Origin: Lysobacter sp.
GTDB lineage: Bacteria > Pseudomonadota > Gammaproteobacteria > Xanthomonadales > Xanthomonadaceae
Reading direction: 5' to 3'
Assembly (NCBI GenBank): GCA_019634715.1
Contig: JAHCAU010000023.1
Coordinates: 1-54,618, forward strand
Length of the DNA: 54,618 nucleotides
The notes under the pieces were generated by a model. The model was not told the DNA's origin, did no database searches, and was given only the letters and a program-made list of their open reading frames with translations. Position 1 is the stretch's first letter. Each line of letters begins with the position of its first letter. Position numbers and translations under genes: made by a program. Shown one piece after another: positions 18,123 to 26,137 of the stretch.

Positions 18123-18998
18123 ATGCCCGACAATGTCGTCGTGGGAATCCACAGCAGCGTCAATCCCGGCACGCAGGGATCCTTCAACCAGTTCATCGAC
18201 GGCCATTCCTGGATCAGCGTGACGCGCAATGGCGTCACCACCAACTACGGCCTGTGGCCGGACGACCATCCGATGGTGCCGAACAACGGTTCGGGCACCG
18301 ACATCCGCGTCGGCATGGAAGACGGCCAGACGCCCTCCGCCAGCCGTTACTACCAGCTCAACGAGACCCAGGCCGCGAACCTCGAACGCGCGCTCCAGGA
18401 AAACGTCACCTGGGGCTACACCAACACCTGCGCTTCATGGGCCAGCGACACCGTGTCGCGCGTGACCGGCCAGCGCATCGACGCCTCCGAATTCCTGTTC
18501 ACCGACACGCCGCGCCAGTTGATCCAGACCATCCGCGACCTCGAACGGCAACGCGCCACGTCACCGACGGACCCGATCCGGCCGGACGAGATCACGCGGG
18601 GTTCGAGTTCGTTCGGCGCGGTCGACACGCCATCGGATACGCGTCACGCGCGCCAGGGCGACTGGCAGCAGATCCACGACGCGGTCGCCCGGAACGGCCT
18701 GGAGGGGACGCAGCGCGACAACGTCGCTGCTGCGGCCTATGCCCAGTTCGGGCGCGAACTTCCACGGATCGATCGCGTCGGCGTCTACGGCAACGAAGAC
18801 CGCCTGGTCGCGACGCACGCACCGCAGGGCTTCGGCAACGAGCCGATGCACAATGCCTCGGTCAGCATCCACGAGACCCGCGAGCGGCCCGCGATGGACT
18901 CGATGGCCCAGGTCACCGAGCAGGTCCGCGCGGCATCGTCGATGCAGCAGACCCAGGCACGCGAGAACGACACCCCCGGCGTCAGCATGCGCGCCTGA
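18123..18998 (+). CDS. Putative Xanthomonadales T4SS antibacterial effector (papain-like N-terminus, XVIPCD-like C-terminus)
   Basis: 291 aa, with AAGGAGAAGG just before the ATG. The N-terminal half has FIDGHSWISV (His28), YGLWPDDH (42-49) and YTNTCASWASDTVSRVTG (Cys103). A His-before-Cys order with a NxCxSW motif is what permuted papain/NlpC-like amidases show, so a peptidoglycan or lipid amidase is plausible. The C-terminal about 130 residues (RDNVAAAAYAQFG..., PRIDRVGVYG, RLVATHAPQGFGNEPMHNASV, then a Gln-containing tail) resemble the XVIPCD recruitment domain. Family knowledge: XVIPCD proteins are delivered into rival bacteria by the X-T4SS. There is no Sec signal peptide, as expected for a T4SS substrate. 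The lipoprotein gene 12 nt upstream fits as its immunity gene. Toxic activity is inferred. An alternative is a T6SS or other contact-dependent effector. Confidence 0.7.
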   Translation: MPDNVVVGIHSSVNPGTQGSFNQFIDGHSWISVTRNGVTTNYGLWPDDHPMVPNNGSGTDIRVGMEDGQTPSASRYYQLNETQAANLERALQENVTWGYTNTCASWASDTVSRVTGQRIDASEFLFTDTPRQLIQTIRDLERQRATSPTDPIRPDEITRGSSSFGAVDTPSDTRHARQGDWQQIHDAVARNGLEGTQRDNVAAAAYAQFGRELPRIDRVGVYGNEDRLVATHAPQGFGNEPMHNASVSIHETRERPAMDSMAQVTEQVRAASSMQQTQARENDTPGVSMRA

Positions 18999-19004
18999 GC
19001 GGCA

Positions 19005-19029
19005 CGGGCGGATCATCGCGATCCGCCCG
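19005..19029. terminator. Bidirectional hairpin between convergent effector and VOC genes
   Basis: A perfect 10-bp stem (19005-19014 with 19020-19029) with a 5-nt loop lies 6 nt after the effector stop and 18 nt after the stop of the convergent VOC gene. There is no T-tract on either side. Confidence 0.6.
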
Positions 19030-19047
19030 GCCCTGCGGACCCGGGAC

Positions 19048-19428
19048 TCACCACGCGTTCGGCGTTGCGCCCCGATCCGGATGCTTCATCCGCACCACGC
19101 AGAAGCGCTGGCCGGTGGGCGCTTCCATCACCACCCAGGTGTGCACGGCCTGGATGCGTTTCGCGCCGAGGGCTTCGAGGCGGCGCACTTCCGCCTCGAT
19201 GTCGTCGGTCTCGATGTCCAGGTGCACGCGCGACGGATGCGACACCGCCTGCACCTCGACATGCAGCCCGCCGGGCGCATCGTCGAGCTTGGCGTAGGTC
19301 GCGGACTCCTCCGGCGACAACTCGCCGATCGGCCAGCCCAGCGCATCGCTCCAGAAGCGCGCGGCGGCGTCGAGGTCGTCGGTCCGGCAGTCGATGATGA
19401 AACCGGCGAGGCGGCTGCGATGGGCCAT
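19048..19428 (-). CDS. VOC-family protein (glyoxalase/bleomycin-resistance fold)
   Basis: 126 aa. The N-terminal beta-alpha-beta unit (GFIIDCRTDDLDAAARFWSDALGWP) and the repeated second half (VHLDIETDDIEAEVRRLEALGA, ending in PTGQRFCVVR) are typical of the short single-domain VOC superfamily. Such proteins bind a metal and act on, or sequester, small molecules, but the substrate cannot be read from sequence. His and Glu candidates for metal binding are present (VHLDIE) but incomplete by eye. The gene converges with the effector gene and seems to stand alone. Confidence 0.85.
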   Translation of the reverse strand: MAHRSRLAGFIIDCRTDDLDAAARFWSDALGWPIGELSPEESATYAKLDDAPGGLHVEVQAVSHPSRVHLDIETDDIEAEVRRLEALGAKRIQAVHTWVVMEAPTGQRFCVVRMKHPDRGATPNAW

Positions 19429-19481
19429 GGCGGCCTCCGTGATGGGGATGGCCGCAGCTTACGCCGGAAGGCGGGGTCTGC

Positions 19482-19790
19482 TCAGCGCACCCGCCTGCGG
19501 CGCGGCGCGGCCTGCTCTCGCTCGCGGCGCTGCGCGTCGTCGTCCTCGAGGGCATGCAGGCGCTCGCGTTCGCGCGCGTCGTCGCGCTCGCGCGCCTCGG
19601 CTTCGAGCACGCGCTGGTGCAGGGCCTGGGCGAGCAGGTGCCGGTACAACGGGTGGATGCCGGGGCGACCCAGCGCTTCGGACAGTTCGTCCTTGCCGGC
19701 GAGGTGCGCGTACGCGGCGACGCGCTCGAAATCGGTCGGCACCGGGGCGTCCGGCGTGATGATCATCGCGTTGAATTGTGCGTGGTCCAT
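19482..19790 (-). CDS. Small charged hypothetical protein
   Basis: 102 aa starting MDHAQFNAMIITPDAPVPTD. The first 60 residues look like a short helical domain. The rest is a long Arg/Glu-rich helix (EAEARERDDARERERLHALE) that may be a coiled coil, ending in a strongly basic tail. No signal peptide and no recognised family. A GAGG purine run lies a few bases upstream of the ATG. It follows dacC by 94 nt in the same direction, so cotranscription is possible. Confidence 0.65.
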   Translation of the reverse strand: MDHAQFNAMIITPDAPVPTDFERVAAYAHLAGKDELSEALGRPGIHPLYRHLLAQALHQRVLEAEARERDDARERERLHALEDDDAQRREREQAAPRRRRVR

Positions 19791-19884
19791 CCGTGCCTCC
19801 TCTGCGGCCGCACGCGTCGTCGCGTGCGTTGTTGCGAGTCGGGAGCGCGCCGGGCGCGCGCGGGTCAGGTGCGCGGGACCGGCC

Positions 19885-21117
19885 TCAGACCGAATCCCAC
19901 CACATCAGCAGTTCGTGCCACAGGCGCTTGAAGAAACCGGCTTCCGCCACGCCTTCGACGGCGATCAGCGGCGCTTCGACCACCACCTTGCCGTCGAGCA
20001 TCACGCGCACGGTGCCGATGGCGGTGCCGGCCTTGATCGGCGCTTCCAGCACCTTGGGCACGTCCATCTGCGGCTTGAGGTCGGCGTAGCGGCCACGGGC
20101 GGTGCTGACCAGCAGCGGCTCGGCGACGCCGAGCTTCACTTCGTCGACCTTGCCTTTCCAGACCTTGTGCGTGGCGATGGCGGTGTCGGCCTGGTACAGG
20201 CGGTGCGTTTCGTTGAAACGGAAGCCCCAGTTGAGCAACGCCAGCGAATCGACCGCACGCTCTTCCTCGCTGGCCGCGCCCATGACCACCGCGATCAGGC
20301 GCTGGTCGCCGCGCTTGGCGGAGGACAGCAGGCAGTAGCCGGCACCGGAGTGGTGGCCGGTCTTGATGCCGTCGACGGTCTCGTCGCGCCACAGCAGGCG
20401 GTTGCGGTTGAGCTGGGTGATCGGGCCGACGGTGAATTCGCGGATCTTGTTGTAGGCGTACTCCTCCGGATAGTCGCGGATCAGCGCGCGGCCGAGCAGC
20501 GCGAGGTCGTGCGCGCTGGAGTAATGGTTCTGCGCCGACAGGCCGGTGGCGTTGGCGAAGCGGGTGTTCTTCAGGCCCAGGCGCGCGGCGTACTGGTTCA
20601 TCAGGTCGGCGAAGGCGGCCTCGCTGCCGGCGGTGTGCTCGGCGAGGGCGATGGCGGCGTCGTTGCCGGACTGGATCGCCATGCCCTTGACCATCTCGGT
20701 CAGGGGCGCGGTCTTGTTGACCTCGAAACCGCTGTAGCTGCCGTCGGTGCCGGCGCCGCCGGTGCGCCAGGCATTCTCGGTCATCATCACGCTGTCGGTG
20801 GCCTTGATCCGGCCGGCATCGAGTTCGGCGCCGATGACGTACGAGGTCATGACCTTGGTGATGCTCGCCGGCTCCAGGCGTTCGTCGATGTTCTCGCCGG
20901 CGAGGATCTTGCCGGTGGCGTCGTCCATCAGCAGCCAGGCCTTGGCCGTGACCGGCTTCGGCGCCGGTGGCGCCGCCAGCGGCGGCGGCGCGGGAAGGGC
21001 GGGCTTCGGCGCCGGCGGCACGGCCTGCTGGGCCAGCACGGTGCCGAAGACCAGCGTGGCGCAAAGTCCGGCGGCCAGGAATTTTGCCTGTCTGCGCATC
21101 GCAAGCAGATGTGTCAT
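19885..21117 (-). CDS. dacC: D-alanyl-D-alanine carboxypeptidase (PBP5/6 type)
   Basis: 410 aa. It removes the terminal D-Ala from peptidoglycan pentapeptides in the periplasm. All three penicillin-binding motifs are present: SITK (Ser85-Lys88), SGN (150-152) and KTG (252-254). A signal peptide ending near VLAQ precedes a Pro/Ala-rich linker. The C-terminus ends in an amphipathic helix (FFKRLWHELLMWWDSV), the usual membrane anchor of this family. The gene is third in the block mltB-rlpA-dacC, 143 nt after rlpA, an arrangement widely conserved in Gram-negatives. The symbol could equally be dacA. GGAG lies about 10 nt before the ATG. Confidence 0.96.
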   Translation of the reverse strand: MTHLLAMRRQAKFLAAGLCATLVFGTVLAQQAVPPAPKPALPAPPPLAAPPAPKPVTAKAWLLMDDATGKILAGENIDERLEPASITKVMTSYVIGAELDAGRIKATDSVMMTENAWRTGGAGTDGSYSGFEVNKTAPLTEMVKGMAIQSGNDAAIALAEHTAGSEAAFADLMNQYAARLGLKNTRFANATGLSAQNHYSSAHDLALLGRALIRDYPEEYAYNKIREFTVGPITQLNRNRLLWRDETVDGIKTGHHSGAGYCLLSSAKRGDQRLIAVVMGAASEEERAVDSLALLNWGFRFNETHRLYQADTAIATHKVWKGKVDEVKLGVAEPLLVSTARGRYADLKPQMDVPKVLEAPIKAGTAIGTVRVMLDGKVVVEAPLIAVEGVAEAGFFKRLWHELLMWWDSV

Positions 21118-21234
21118 CGATTCGTCACTCCAGCGGAACGGCGCGCGGCCGTTCGGTCATCTCGTTCGTGCACGGTGTGTCGTGCCGGTATTCTGTCGGA
21201 TTGTCCCGCGGAAATCCGCGCGATCGCGTCGATC

Positions 21235-21265
21235 GGTATCACTGGTATCACTGACCGGTATCACT
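21235..21265. repeat. Three direct repeats of GGTATCACT
   Basis: Nine-base units at 21235-21243, 21244-21252 and 21257-21265. They lie between rlpA and dacC, and the last copy covers the rlpA stop codon. They could be binding sites upstream of dacC or a replication slippage product. Confidence 0.8.
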
Positions 21266-22484
21266 CGCGCAAGGTCTGCGCCGGCACGACCTGCACGGTG
21301 CCGAAGCCGAGATCGGCCGCGCGGGCGGAAAGTTCCGCGACCCGCGCCTTCGGCACCGGGCCGACGCGCAGGCGCCAGACCGGCTGGCCGTTGGCCAGGC
21401 CTTCGTCGATGCGCGACGACTCGACGCCCGCGTCGCGCAGGCGGCCCTGCGCACGTTCGGCGTTGTCGCGCGCGGAGAACGACGCCAGCTGCAGCAACAC
21501 CGCGTCGGCGGCGATCGCCGCAGGCGCGGTGGTCACGGGGGCTGCGGATGCGACGATCGCCGGTTCCGAGGCAGCGAGCGGCCCACCGCCGACCGGACGC
21601 GATGCGGCGGCGATGCGGGTGTCCGCAGCACCGGACGTCTCCGAGGCAGGCGTGCCCGATGCAGGCGTGCCCGAGGCAGGCGTACCCGATGCAAACCGGA
21701 TGCCCTTCTCCTGCATCCAGCGCTCGAATTCGTCGGCGCGCACCGCCTTGTCGGGCGCCACGGCTGCAGATGCGGGCTTTGCGGCGCCATCGCCGCGAGC
21801 AGCGAGTTCGCGGCCATCGTCATCGGGCGTCAGCGCCCGCACTTCCACGCGCGCGGTGCCTTGCTGCACGAAACCCAGCTTGGCCGCGGCGGCGTAGCTG
21901 AGGTCGATCACCCGGCCTGCGTGGAACGGGCCGCGGTCGTTGACGCGCACCACCACCGACTTGCCGTTGTCGAGGTTGGTCACCCGCACGAAACTCGGCA
22001 GCGGCAACGTCTTGTGCGCGGCGGTGAAGGCATACATGTCGTAGACCTCCTGGTTGGAGGTGCGCCGGCCGTGGAACTTGGTGCCGTAATACGACGCGCG
22101 GCCTTCCTCGACATAACCGTGGACCGAATCGCGCACGCTGTAGCGCTTGCCGAGCACGGCGTAGTCGCGGTTGCCGTAGCGCGAAAGCGGCTCATGCTTC
22201 ACCTCGGGCTCGGGGATGGCGTCCACGTCCGGCACGTCATCGGGAATGCTGTCCTTGATGTGCGGCGCGTACAGGCCGCCGGCGACGTAATCGCCGCGCT
22301 TGGACGGGTCTTCCTGGGCCGGCGCGTAGGGCGAACGTTTCGGGCCGTGCGCGGGACGCTCCGGCGCGGAGGCGTGCGGGCGCGGGGACGGCTCGGCCGG
22401 CGGCGCGGATTTCTTCGGCGCGGTGCCGCAGGCGCTCAGCGCCAGCAGCAGGCCGGTGGCCGCCAGCAGGCGGGCCGCGCTCAT
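21261..22484 (-). CDS. rlpA: RlpA-family lipoprotein (septal lytic transglycosylase, DPBB plus SPOR)
   Basis: 407 aa. The lipobox LSAC ends at Cys19. A Pro-rich linker leads to a double-psi beta-barrel domain around residues 120-220 (GRASYYGTKFHGRRTSN, VRVNDRGPFHAGRVIDLSYAAA), which carries the conserved RlpA active-site region. The last 80 residues (LLQLASFSARDNAERAQGRLRDAGV, WRLRVGPV) form a SPOR domain that binds denuded septal glycan. Family role: cleaving naked glycan strands during cell separation. The region between DPBB and SPOR includes a short tandem repeat (SGTPA units). The start overlaps the mltB stop by 4 nt (ATGA), so translation is probably coupled. Confidence 0.95.
   Translation of the reverse strand: MSAARLLAATGLLLALSACGTAPKKSAPPAEPSPRPHASAPERPAHGPKRSPYAPAQEDPSKRGDYVAGGLYAPHIKDSIPDDVPDVDAIPEPEVKHEPLSRYGNRDYAVLGKRYSVRDSVHGYVEEGRASYYGTKFHGRRTSNQEVYDMYAFTAAHKTLPLPSFVRVTNLDNGKSVVVRVNDRGPFHAGRVIDLSYAAAAKLGFVQQGTARVEVRALTPDDDGRELAARGDGAAKPASAAVAPDKAVRADEFERWMQEKGIRFASGTPASGTPASGTPASETSGAADTRIAAASRPVGGGPLAASEPAIVASAAPVTTAPAAIAADAVLLQLASFSARDNAERAQGRLRDAGVESSRIDEGLANGQPVWRLRVGPVPKARVAELSARAADLGFGTVQVVPAQTLRE
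21646..21690. repeat. 15-bp tandem repeat, three copies, inside rlpA
   Basis: Units beginning GCAGGCGT at 21646, 21661 and 21676 differ at two positions. They encode repeated SGTPA-type pentapeptides in the linker between the DPBB and SPOR domains. Copy number changes would stay in frame. Confidence 0.85.
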
Positions 22485-23674
22485 GGCGACGCGCCCCGGC
22501 CCGTTCCGGCCTCCCTGCCGGCATCCGCGGTGGCAGGACGGGCATCGACGCGCCCGCGGATCGCCTGCGCCAGCTGGTGCACGGCCAGGGCGTACATCGG
22601 CGATCGGTTATAGCGGGTGATGACGTAGAAGTTGCGGTAGCCCAGCCAGTACTCGCGGCCGGCTTCGCCGTCGAAGTTCACGACCGTGGCGCCCTCGGCC
22701 CGCGGTTCGCCGCTGCGCGGGCGGTAGCCGCGTTCGGCCAGCGCGGCCAACGGGTGCACCGGGTCGAGGGTCTCGGGCACGAACTCGGCCCTGGCCGGGT
22801 CGAGGTCGGCGCGCGCGACCACCGGGCCGCCGCGCTGCCAGCCGTGGATCACGAAATAGTTGGCGATCGAAGCGAACACGTCGGGCTTGTGGGTGAGCAG
22901 GTCGCGGCGGCCGTCGCCGTCGCCGTCCTTCGCCCACAGCCGGTAGCTCGACGGCATGAACTGGCCCATGCCCATCGCCCCGGCATAGCTGCCCTTGAGG
23001 CCGACGATGTCCAGCTGCGGTTCCTGGGCGGTGAGCGCGAACAGCTGCGCCAGTTCGCCGGCGAAGAAGGGCGCGCGCCTGGGATGGTCGAAGGCCAGGG
23101 TGTAGAGGGCATCGATCACGCGGAAATTGCCGGTGATCCGCCCGTAGCTGGTCTCCACGCCGATGATCGCGACGATGTACTCGGCCGGCACGCCGGTCTC
23201 GGCGGACACGCGTTCGAGCGCGGCGCGGTTGGCGAGGTAGAAATCGCGGCCGCCGTCGATGCGGGCGGGGGTCATGAAGATCAGGCGGTAGTCGCGCCAG
23301 GGTTTCACCGCCTCGGCCGGGCGGGTGATGGCATCGATGATGCTCTGCTTGTATTCGGCCTGCGCCAGCACGCTGCGGATGCGCTGCGGTTCGACGCCGT
23401 AGGTGCGGGCGGTGTAGTCGACGAAGGCAGCGACGCGCTGCTCGCGGGGGATGGCCGGGTCGGTGACTTCGGGCGGGGCGACCGGACGCTCGGGTGGCTG
23501 GGGCACCCCAGGCAACAGCGCAGGGGCGGGCGCGGCGGCGGATGCTGCGGGCGATGCGATCGCGGCCGGTGGCGGCGGCGGTGTCGCCTGGGTGGCGCAG
23601 GCCGTGAGGCCCGCCGCCAGCGCGGTCGTCATGAGACGGGGCATGGCACTACGAATCAAAGGGTTACGCCTCAT
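22481..23674 (-). CDS. mltB: Membrane-bound lytic murein transglycosylase B
   Basis: 397 aa from the ATG at 23674; a second in-frame ATG at 23644 is also possible, and neither has a clear ribosome site. The lipobox LTAC ends at Cys26, followed by a Pro/Ala linker. The catalytic segment IIGVETSYGRITG places the active Glu at residue 174. KGSYAGAMGMGQFMPSSY and DLLTHKPDVFASIANY are classic GH103/MltB signatures. The enzyme cleaves the MurNAc-GlcNAc bond of peptidoglycan from the outer-membrane inner face, giving 1,6-anhydro ends. It is the first gene of mltB-rlpA-dacC. Confidence 0.96.
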   Translation of the reverse strand: MRRNPLIRSAMPRLMTTALAAGLTACATQATPPPPPAAIASPAASAAAPAPALLPGVPQPPERPVAPPEVTDPAIPREQRVAAFVDYTARTYGVEPQRIRSVLAQAEYKQSIIDAITRPAEAVKPWRDYRLIFMTPARIDGGRDFYLANRAALERVSAETGVPAEYIVAIIGVETSYGRITGNFRVIDALYTLAFDHPRRAPFFAGELAQLFALTAQEPQLDIVGLKGSYAGAMGMGQFMPSSYRLWAKDGDGDGRRDLLTHKPDVFASIANYFVIHGWQRGGPVVARADLDPARAEFVPETLDPVHPLAALAERGYRPRSGEPRAEGATVVNFDGEAGREYWLGYRNFYVITRYNRSPMYALAVHQLAQAIRGRVDARPATADAGREAGTGRGASP

Positions 23675-23783
23675 CCGGCGGGTCGACGCCGAGAGGGTAG
23701 CACGCGCCCGGGACCGGACCTATCCGCCCGGTTCAGCTTCGATGGGCGGGTCGGGGCGGGTTCGCGCCGCCATGGGGCTCCGC

Positions 23784-23789
23784 TATCCT
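23784..23789 (+). promoter_or_regulatory. Candidate -10 element of the antiporter gene
   Basis: TATCCT lies 27 nt before the ATG at 23817, with TTCGCG at 23761-23766 at a 17-nt spacing as a weak -35. This would give a very short leader. Confidence 0.3.
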
Positions 23790-23816
23790 CGGCGACCTGC
23801 TTCCGCAACGACGCCC

Positions 23817-25028
23817 ATGACACACACGATCACCACGACCGAGCTGTACCTGATCGCGATGGCGATCATCTTCTGCGTGCCCTATCTGATCTGGCGCCTG
23901 GGCCGTACCGACTACTTCGCGCCGCTGGTCGTGGTGCAGATCATCACCGGCATCCTGCTCGGCCCCGGCGTGCTCGGCGCGGCCTTCCCCGACTACTACG
24001 ACTTCATCTTCACCAGGGACGTGGTGCAGTCGCTCAACGGCCTGGCCCTGTGGGCGGTGATGCTGTTCGTCTGGCTGGCCGGCATCGAGCTGGACCTGGG
24101 CGAGGCCTGGAAACACCGGCGCGAAAGCGGCATCACCGCCGGCCTGGCGCTCGGCACGCCGCTGGTGTTCGGCGCCATCGTCGCGGTGGGCATGCTCGGC
24201 TTCGACGGCTGGATCGGCGACAAGGGGCAGCGCTGGCAGTTCGTCGCGGGCGTCGGGATGTCCTGCGCGGTGACCGCGCTGCCGATCCTGATCCTGCTGA
24301 TGGAAAAGCTCGACATCCTGCGCCAGCCCATCGGCCAGCGCATCCTGCGCTACGCCAGCCTCGACGACGTGGCGATCTGGGGCGTGCTCGCCCTGGTGCT
24401 GATGGACTGGGAGCGGATCGGCCGCCAGGGCGCGTTCCTGGCGATGTTCGCGGTGGCCTGCGTCGGTTTCCGCAGGCTGATGCTGCGCCTGTCCGAACGC
24501 GACCGCTGGTACGTCGCCCTGGTCTGGCTGGCGGTGGTGTCCTTCGGCGCCGACTGGTCGGGCCTGCACTTCATGGTCGGCGCGTTCCTGGCCGGCATGG
24601 TCATGGACCACCACTGGTTCGAGCAGAAGAAGCTCGACACCCTGCGCCACAACGTGCTGCTGGTGATGATGCCGGTGTTCTTCCTCAGCACCGGCCTGCG
24701 CACCAGCTGGAGCGTGGGCGGCTGGATGGTGTTCGTCGCCGCGGCCGCGCTGTTCGCCGCGCAGCTGGCGGGCAAGCTGGCCGGCGTGCGGCTGGCCGGT
24801 CGCATCCTCGGCTGGAAGCCCGGCGAAGCCTCGATCATCGGCTGGTTGCTGCAGACCAAGGCACTGATCATGATCATCTTCGCCAACGTGCTGCTGGACA
24901 AGCAGATCATCACCAGCGCCACCTTCACCGCGCTGCTGCTGATGGCCATCGCCAGCACCATGATCACCATCCCGATGGTGTCGCCCAAGCTGCAACGGAT
25001 GCGCGAGCTGATCTCGCGCGACGCATGA
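23817..25028 (+). CDS. CPA2-family Na+(K+)/H+ antiporter, membrane domain only
   Basis: 403 aa from the ATG at 23817; the frame is open further upstream but that part overlaps the divergent mltB gene. There are about 11-12 hydrophobic spans. VVVQIITGILLGPGVLG, MLFVWLAGIELDLGEAWKHRR and GMSCAVTALPILILLMEKLDIL are the conserved Na_H_Exchanger (Kef/CPA2) motifs. No C-terminal TrkA-N/RCK domain follows, so nucleotide gating as in KefB/KefC is not expected. Role: cation/proton exchange across the inner membrane, ion unknown. The stop overlaps the next start (ATGA), so the two genes are translationally coupled. Confidence 0.92.
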   Translation: MTHTITTTELYLIAMAIIFCVPYLIWRLGRTDYFAPLVVVQIITGILLGPGVLGAAFPDYYDFIFTRDVVQSLNGLALWAVMLFVWLAGIELDLGEAWKHRRESGITAGLALGTPLVFGAIVAVGMLGFDGWIGDKGQRWQFVAGVGMSCAVTALPILILLMEKLDILRQPIGQRILRYASLDDVAIWGVLALVLMDWERIGRQGAFLAMFAVACVGFRRLMLRLSERDRWYVALVWLAVVSFGADWSGLHFMVGAFLAGMVMDHHWFEQKKLDTLRHNVLLVMMPVFFLSTGLRTSWSVGGWMVFVAAAALFAAQLAGKLAGVRLAGRILGWKPGEASIIGWLLQTKALIMIIFANVLLDKQIITSATFTALLLMAIASTMITIPMVSPKLQRMRELISRDA

Positions 25029-26107
25029 AAAGGACCCCCGAGATGATGCTCATCGCCGATGCCATCCCCCGCACCGCCCGCCGCGTGCGCACGCCCCTGC
25101 TGGCCGCCCTGCTCCTCGCGACGCTGCCGACGCTGGCGCTGGCGCAGGAGCGCATCCGCTGGCCGGTGACCTGGAAGACGGGCCAGAGCTTCATCTACGA
25201 ATCCGAATCGCTGGAGCGCGAGCTGGACGACGGCGGCATCCGGGTGTCGCGCAGCACCGACGTCACCGAGGTGCGCATCGCCGAGGCCGGGCCGGGCGGC
25301 ACCCTGCAGCACTGGACCTCCCGCGACAGCCGGATCGAGACGATCGAGGGCGATCGCGCGACGACCGACGCGGTGGCGCCGCTGCTGGAGGAGTTCGAAG
25401 GCTTCGTGGTGCAGGTCGAACTCGGCCCGGACGGCCGTTACCGCAGCCTGCGCAACCTCGACGAGACCGCCGCGAAGGTCCGCCAGGTGATGCTGCCGCT
25501 CGGCGGCACCGGCCTGGAGGAGATCAGCGCGCGCATGGACCCGGACATGCCGGCGGCCGAACGCGAGATGATCATCGCCATCGCCAGGCGGAACATGGAA
25601 GAGATGATGAAGAAGTTCTTCACCGACGAGATGGTCGAGGCCATGACCAGCGGCGGCGTGAAGGGCATCACCCGGTTCGCCGGCGGCGAGTTCGAGGCCG
25701 GCAGGCGCTACCGCGACGCCGAGCCGATCGAATCGCCGCTGCTCGGCCGCAAGCTGCCGGCCCGGCGCGAGTTCACCTTCAGCGTCGACAAGGACGACCC
25801 GGCGCTGGCGCGCGTGGAATGGACGCACACGCTCGACGCCTCGGGCGACCCGGCGCCGCTGTGGGGCCTGGTGTCGGAGCTGACCACCGGCGGCCTGGAC
25901 ACCGCGCGCGGCGAAGGCCGCCCGAAGGACCTGGCGCTGCGCGAGGACGGCATGATGCTGTTCCGCCGCGACAGCGGCGTGGTCGAGATGATGGAAACCG
26001 TCGTCACCAGCCGCTATGGCAAGGAACACGACGAACACGACCGCAACCGCATGCGCCTGCGCGGCAGCACGCGCGACTGGCCGGCCGAGGCGACGCGCAC
26101 GCGCTGA
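25025..26107 (+). CDS. Secreted protein of unknown function coupled to the antiporter
   Basis: 360 aa from the ATG that overlaps the antiporter stop; ATG at 25043, with AAAAGGA upstream, is an equally good start. A signal peptide (LLAALLLATLPTLALAQ) indicates export. The mature part is rich in beta-strand-like segments and charged residues (WKTGQSFIYESESLERELDDGG; RYRSLRNLDETAAKVRQ; FFTDEMVEAMTSGGVKGITRFAGGEFEAGRRY). I recognise no domain. The 4-nt overlap suggests a function linked to the antiporter or simply co-expression. Confidence 0.85.
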   Translation: MKRTPEMMLIADAIPRTARRVRTPLLAALLLATLPTLALAQERIRWPVTWKTGQSFIYESESLERELDDGGIRVSRSTDVTEVRIAEAGPGGTLQHWTSRDSRIETIEGDRATTDAVAPLLEEFEGFVVQVELGPDGRYRSLRNLDETAAKVRQVMLPLGGTGLEEISARMDPDMPAAEREMIIAIARRNMEEMMKKFFTDEMVEAMTSGGVKGITRFAGGEFEAGRRYRDAEPIESPLLGRKLPARREFTFSVDKDDPALARVEWTHTLDASGDPAPLWGLVSELTTGGLDTARGEGRPKDLALREDGMMLFRRDSGVVEMMETVVTSRYGKEHDEHDRNRMRLRGSTRDWPAEATRTR

Positions 26108-26137
26108 GGCCGCGCAGGCCCGGCACGCCAGGGCAGG

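Noticed and set aside
17184..18269. 361-codon minus frame over the membrane-protein and lipoprotein genes
   Set aside because: No domain. The plus-strand genes have good ribosome sites, signal sequences and a coherent effector/immunity context.
18123..18998. Reading the effector as an ordinary housekeeping amidase
   Set aside because: It has no signal peptide, has a C-terminal XVIPCD-like segment and is paired with a lipoprotein, which fits a delivered toxin better. The alternative is not excluded.
22577..24995. Upstream extension of the secreted-protein frame (22577-26107) and a 420-codon minus frame (23733-24995)
   Set aside because: They overlap mltB and the antiporter, whose translations are clearly correct. 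Only the part from 25025 is a gene.
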